From assembly GCA_964538455.1 (NCBI GenBank), contig CAZIDZ010000001.1, forward strand, positions 191,836 to 255,835: a DNA stretch of 64,000 nt, written 5' to 3'. Below, piece by piece: positions 62,417 through 64,000 of the stretch (the stretch's first letter is position 1; each line of letters opens with the position of its first letter). Source of the stretch: JAZDLX01 sp964538455 (GTDB lineage: Bacteria > Electryoneota > Electryoneia > Electryoneales > Electryoneaceae). The notes below the pieces were generated by a model. The model searched no databases and was not told the origin of the DNA. It saw only the letters and a list, made by a program, of their open reading frames with translations. Made by a program: the position numbers and the translations under genes.

Positions 62417-63355
62417 TCAGGCGCGGAGCAGCACCCGTGTGATAACGTAGGCCGCATAGATCGCCAGCAGAACCGCGCCCCAGGCCCGGGAGAGACGTTT
62501 GCGGACCAGCATCACGACCACGGCGAGTACGCTGATCCCGGCGAAAAGGATGAGATCGAAGTGAATGTTGACCTTGACGGTTACCGGCCGGATGGTCGCG
62601 CCGGTGCCGAGCACAAAAAAGGTGTTGAACAGGTTGGACCCGATGACGTTTCCGACGGCGAGGTCTCCCCGGCCACGCCACGCAGCAACAACGGACGCTG
62701 CGACCTCCGGGGTTGACGTGCCCACGGCGACAATCAGGGCGCCGATCACCCAATGGGGCACGCCGAACGCCTCGGCGATCCGGCTCGCGCCCGCCACCAT
62801 GAATTGGCCGCCGAAATAGAGCAGCGCCAGACCAACCAGCAGCATCGGGACAGCGATGACCGTTTTGTACTGCTGGAGCTTGTTGTCGTGGATGCCAAGG
62901 GAGCGCGCCCGCTGCGCTCCACGAACAGTGTGGATCAGCGCATACGCCATGCCGGCGAGCAGAAGGATCCCTTCCAGACGGCTGATGCTCCTGTCCCATC
63001 CGAAAAAGACGAGCAGGAGGATCACACCCCCGATGATCCAGAGCTCATCCTTGAGGCTTTCGACGGGAGCGATTACCGGGCGAAGCAGCGCGGCGAGGCC
63101 CAGGATCAGGCCGAGGTTGGCGATGTTGCTGCCGACGATGTTGCCGAGCGCAAGGCCCGGAGCGTCCCGCAACGCCGCGGTCACAGTCACCGACAGTTCC
63201 GGTGCGGAAGTGCCGAAAGCCACGACGGTCGCACCGATCAAGTACTCCGGGACACGCAGCCGCGCCGCAACGGAGGTCCCACCCCGTACGATCCCCTCTC
63301 CGCCCGCCAACAGCAGGACGACGCCAGCCAGAATCAGCAACAGCGAAACGACCAT
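62417..63355 (-). CDS. Calcium/sodium antiporter (CaCA family, YrbG-like)
   Basis: A 312-residue, 10-helix cation exchanger. The two inverted alpha-repeats are explicit: GTSAPELSVTVTAA...GNIVGSNIANLGLILG and GTSTPEVAASVVAA...GNVIGSNLFNTFFVLG, with the ion-binding Glu residues in both. It extrudes Ca2+ or a related cation in exchange for Na+ or H+. The ATG at 63355 has GAGG nine bases upstream. Confidence 0.92.
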   Translation of the reverse strand: MVVSLLLILAGVVLLLAGGEGIVRGGTSVAARLRVPEYLIGATVVAFGTSAPELSVTVTAALRDAPGLALGNIVGSNIANLGLILGLAALLRPVIAPVESLKDELWIIGGVILLLVFFGWDRSISRLEGILLLAGMAYALIHTVRGAQRARSLGIHDNKLQQYKTVIAVPMLLVGLALLYFGGQFMVAGASRIAEAFGVPHWVIGALIVAVGTSTPEVAASVVAAWRGRGDLAVGNVIGSNLFNTFFVLGTGATIRPVTVKVNIHFDLILFAGISVLAVVVMLVRKRLSRAWGAVLLAIYAAYVITRVLLRA

Positions 63356-63569
63356 CCGCCATGCCTCACGGTGAGATCAACGCCGGAAAGTGAAAGGATT
63401 CCAAAACCGGCTCTCCGGGTTCGTGACACTCTCTACCCACGGAACCCGCAAACATAGCAACAAAGGCGTTCTCTACAAAATAAAATGAGGGCACCGCGAG
63501 GGAACTCCAGTCGGCAGGTCGGCGTTCATCACGGATTATTGGACAGCCGGGGCGGGATAGTAAGCCAAA

Positions 63570-63594
63570 CGCCCGATCCCAATGGGGTCGGGCG
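63570..63594 (-). terminator. Terminator-like hairpin after the ferredoxin gene
   Basis: An 11-base-pair stem CGCCCGATCCC/GGGGTCGGGCG (one G-T pair) with a three-base loop, followed on the minus strand by TTTGGCTTAC. It lies 24 bases after the ferredoxin stop. The U-tract is short. Confidence 0.6.
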
Positions 63595-63618
63595 CTCGGC
63601 TCAGCGATTTGCATTCGC

Positions 63619-63822
63619 CTAAAGCTTGACGATGCAGGGATCGTCTTCTTCGTGCACCGGGCAAACCACACGGCATTGGGGCTCATCGTTGTAGCCTTCG
63701 CACTCAACGCAAACATCGGGGTCGATGATGTAAATGTCGTCGCCCTCGCTGATTGCGTTGACGGGGCACTCGGGTTCACACGCGCCGCAGTTGATGCACT
63801 TTTCGTTGATGGTCAGAGCCAT
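63619..63822 (-). CDS. Small 2[4Fe-4S] ferredoxin (YfhL/Fdx type)
   Basis: A 67-residue bacterial ferredoxin. The first cluster uses CINCGACEPECP. The second is CVECEGYNDEPQCRVVCP, with the longer spacing between the second and third Cys seen in YfhL/Alvin-type low-potential ferredoxins. It is a soluble electron carrier. The ATG at 63822 has GGGAGG six bases upstream. It is monocistronic, with a hairpin downstream. Confidence 0.92.
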   Translation of the reverse strand: MALTINEKCINCGACEPECPVNAISEGDDIYIIDPDVCVECEGYNDEPQCRVVCPVHEEDDPCIVKL

Positions 63823-63928
63823 TCCAGGCCTCCCAATCGAACCAACGTTTTTGTCACGGGACGATCCCGACGACGGCACAAGGTAAAACCCGCCATGCAA
63901 CCTGTCAAAGAGTACGCAGAGTCGATAG

Positions 63929-63952
63929 GGGTCCTGTGAAAGGGCCCTTTTT
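63929..63952 (+). terminator. Orphan terminator-like hairpin
   Basis: GGGTCC/GGGCCC stem (63929-63934 with 63942-63947, one G-T pair), loop of 7, then five T. No plus-strand gene precedes it in view, so it could end a short transcript or belong to an unseen element. Confidence 0.4.
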
Positions 63953-64000
63953 GCTTGTAAACAATGATCTTGCGAATGACTAACGGGCACGAGTTTGATT

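Overview
The window is 64 kb of dense bacterial chromosome, moderately GC-rich by eye, with short intergenic gaps. Two runs of exactly 100 N (31814-31913 and 58746-58845) show it is a scaffolded draft, probably metagenome-derived. Several traits point to the FCB side of the bacterial tree (Bacteroidota/Gemmatimonadota-like or a related candidate phylum): two PorV/UPF0164-type outer-membrane proteins, two secreted proteins ending in a FlgD/T9SS-like tail with a YPNPF motif, a short RpoD without region 1.1, a cmk-plsC-rpsA block, and bacterial sphingolipid genes. No finer placement is justified from sequence alone. I saw no rRNA, tRNA, CRISPR array, IS element or prophage.

Layout. 1-5182 (minus): an envelope operon (lipoprotein, beta-propeller with sorting tail, two PorV-like beta-barrel proteins, and the first codons of a further gene at the edge). 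5334-6862 (minus): prmA and an unknown acidic protein. 7330-12097 (plus): dacB, a small membrane protein, mutL, miaA; then a convergent NUDIX gene. 13001-14584 (minus): a diiron ferritin-like protein and an unknown membrane protein. 14811-16547: proS.

16610-24661 is the most interesting region. It holds a serine palmitoyltransferase-like AOS enzyme, a GNAT-fold protein of the proposed bacterial ceramide synthase (bCerS) family, a CerR-like SDR fused to a Cys/His-rich HIT-like domain, a divergent MFS transporter, a long-chain acyl-CoA synthetase and a membrane-anchored TPR protein. Together these make a plausible bacterial ceramide pathway: condensation, N-acylation, keto reduction and acyl activation, perhaps with transport.

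24745-27227 (minus): an M20 peptidase overlapping mtaB. 27677-31813 (minus): rpsA with very long charged tails, plsC and cmk. 31914-36188 (minus): Fe-S cluster assembly, with two IscU-like scaffolds (one fused to a DUF59/MIP18 domain), a cysteine desulfurase, a free DUF59 protein and an Mrp/ApbC ATPase lacking the usual CxxC. 36724-40409 (plus): ftcD, an M29 aminopeptidase and a RimJ-like acetyltransferase. 40454-41372 (minus): a Phd antitoxin followed by a RelE-like protein fused to an HPt-like domain whose histidine is replaced by arginine.

41663-53545 (plus): a secreted gluzincin protease, a DUF3052-like protein, copper handling (CopZ-like protein and CopA), three tandem EamA transporters, a secreted TolB-like propeller, HtrA and the short RpoD. 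53902-54879 (minus): a CysQ-like phosphatase. 55139-58673 (plus): glutamine synthetase, ndk, 3-hydroxyacyl-CoA dehydrogenase and a degenerate APS-kinase-like protein. 58875-63822 (minus): a small membrane protein, dnaG, a HAD hydrolase, a Ca2+/Na+ antiporter and a 2[4Fe-4S] ferredoxin.
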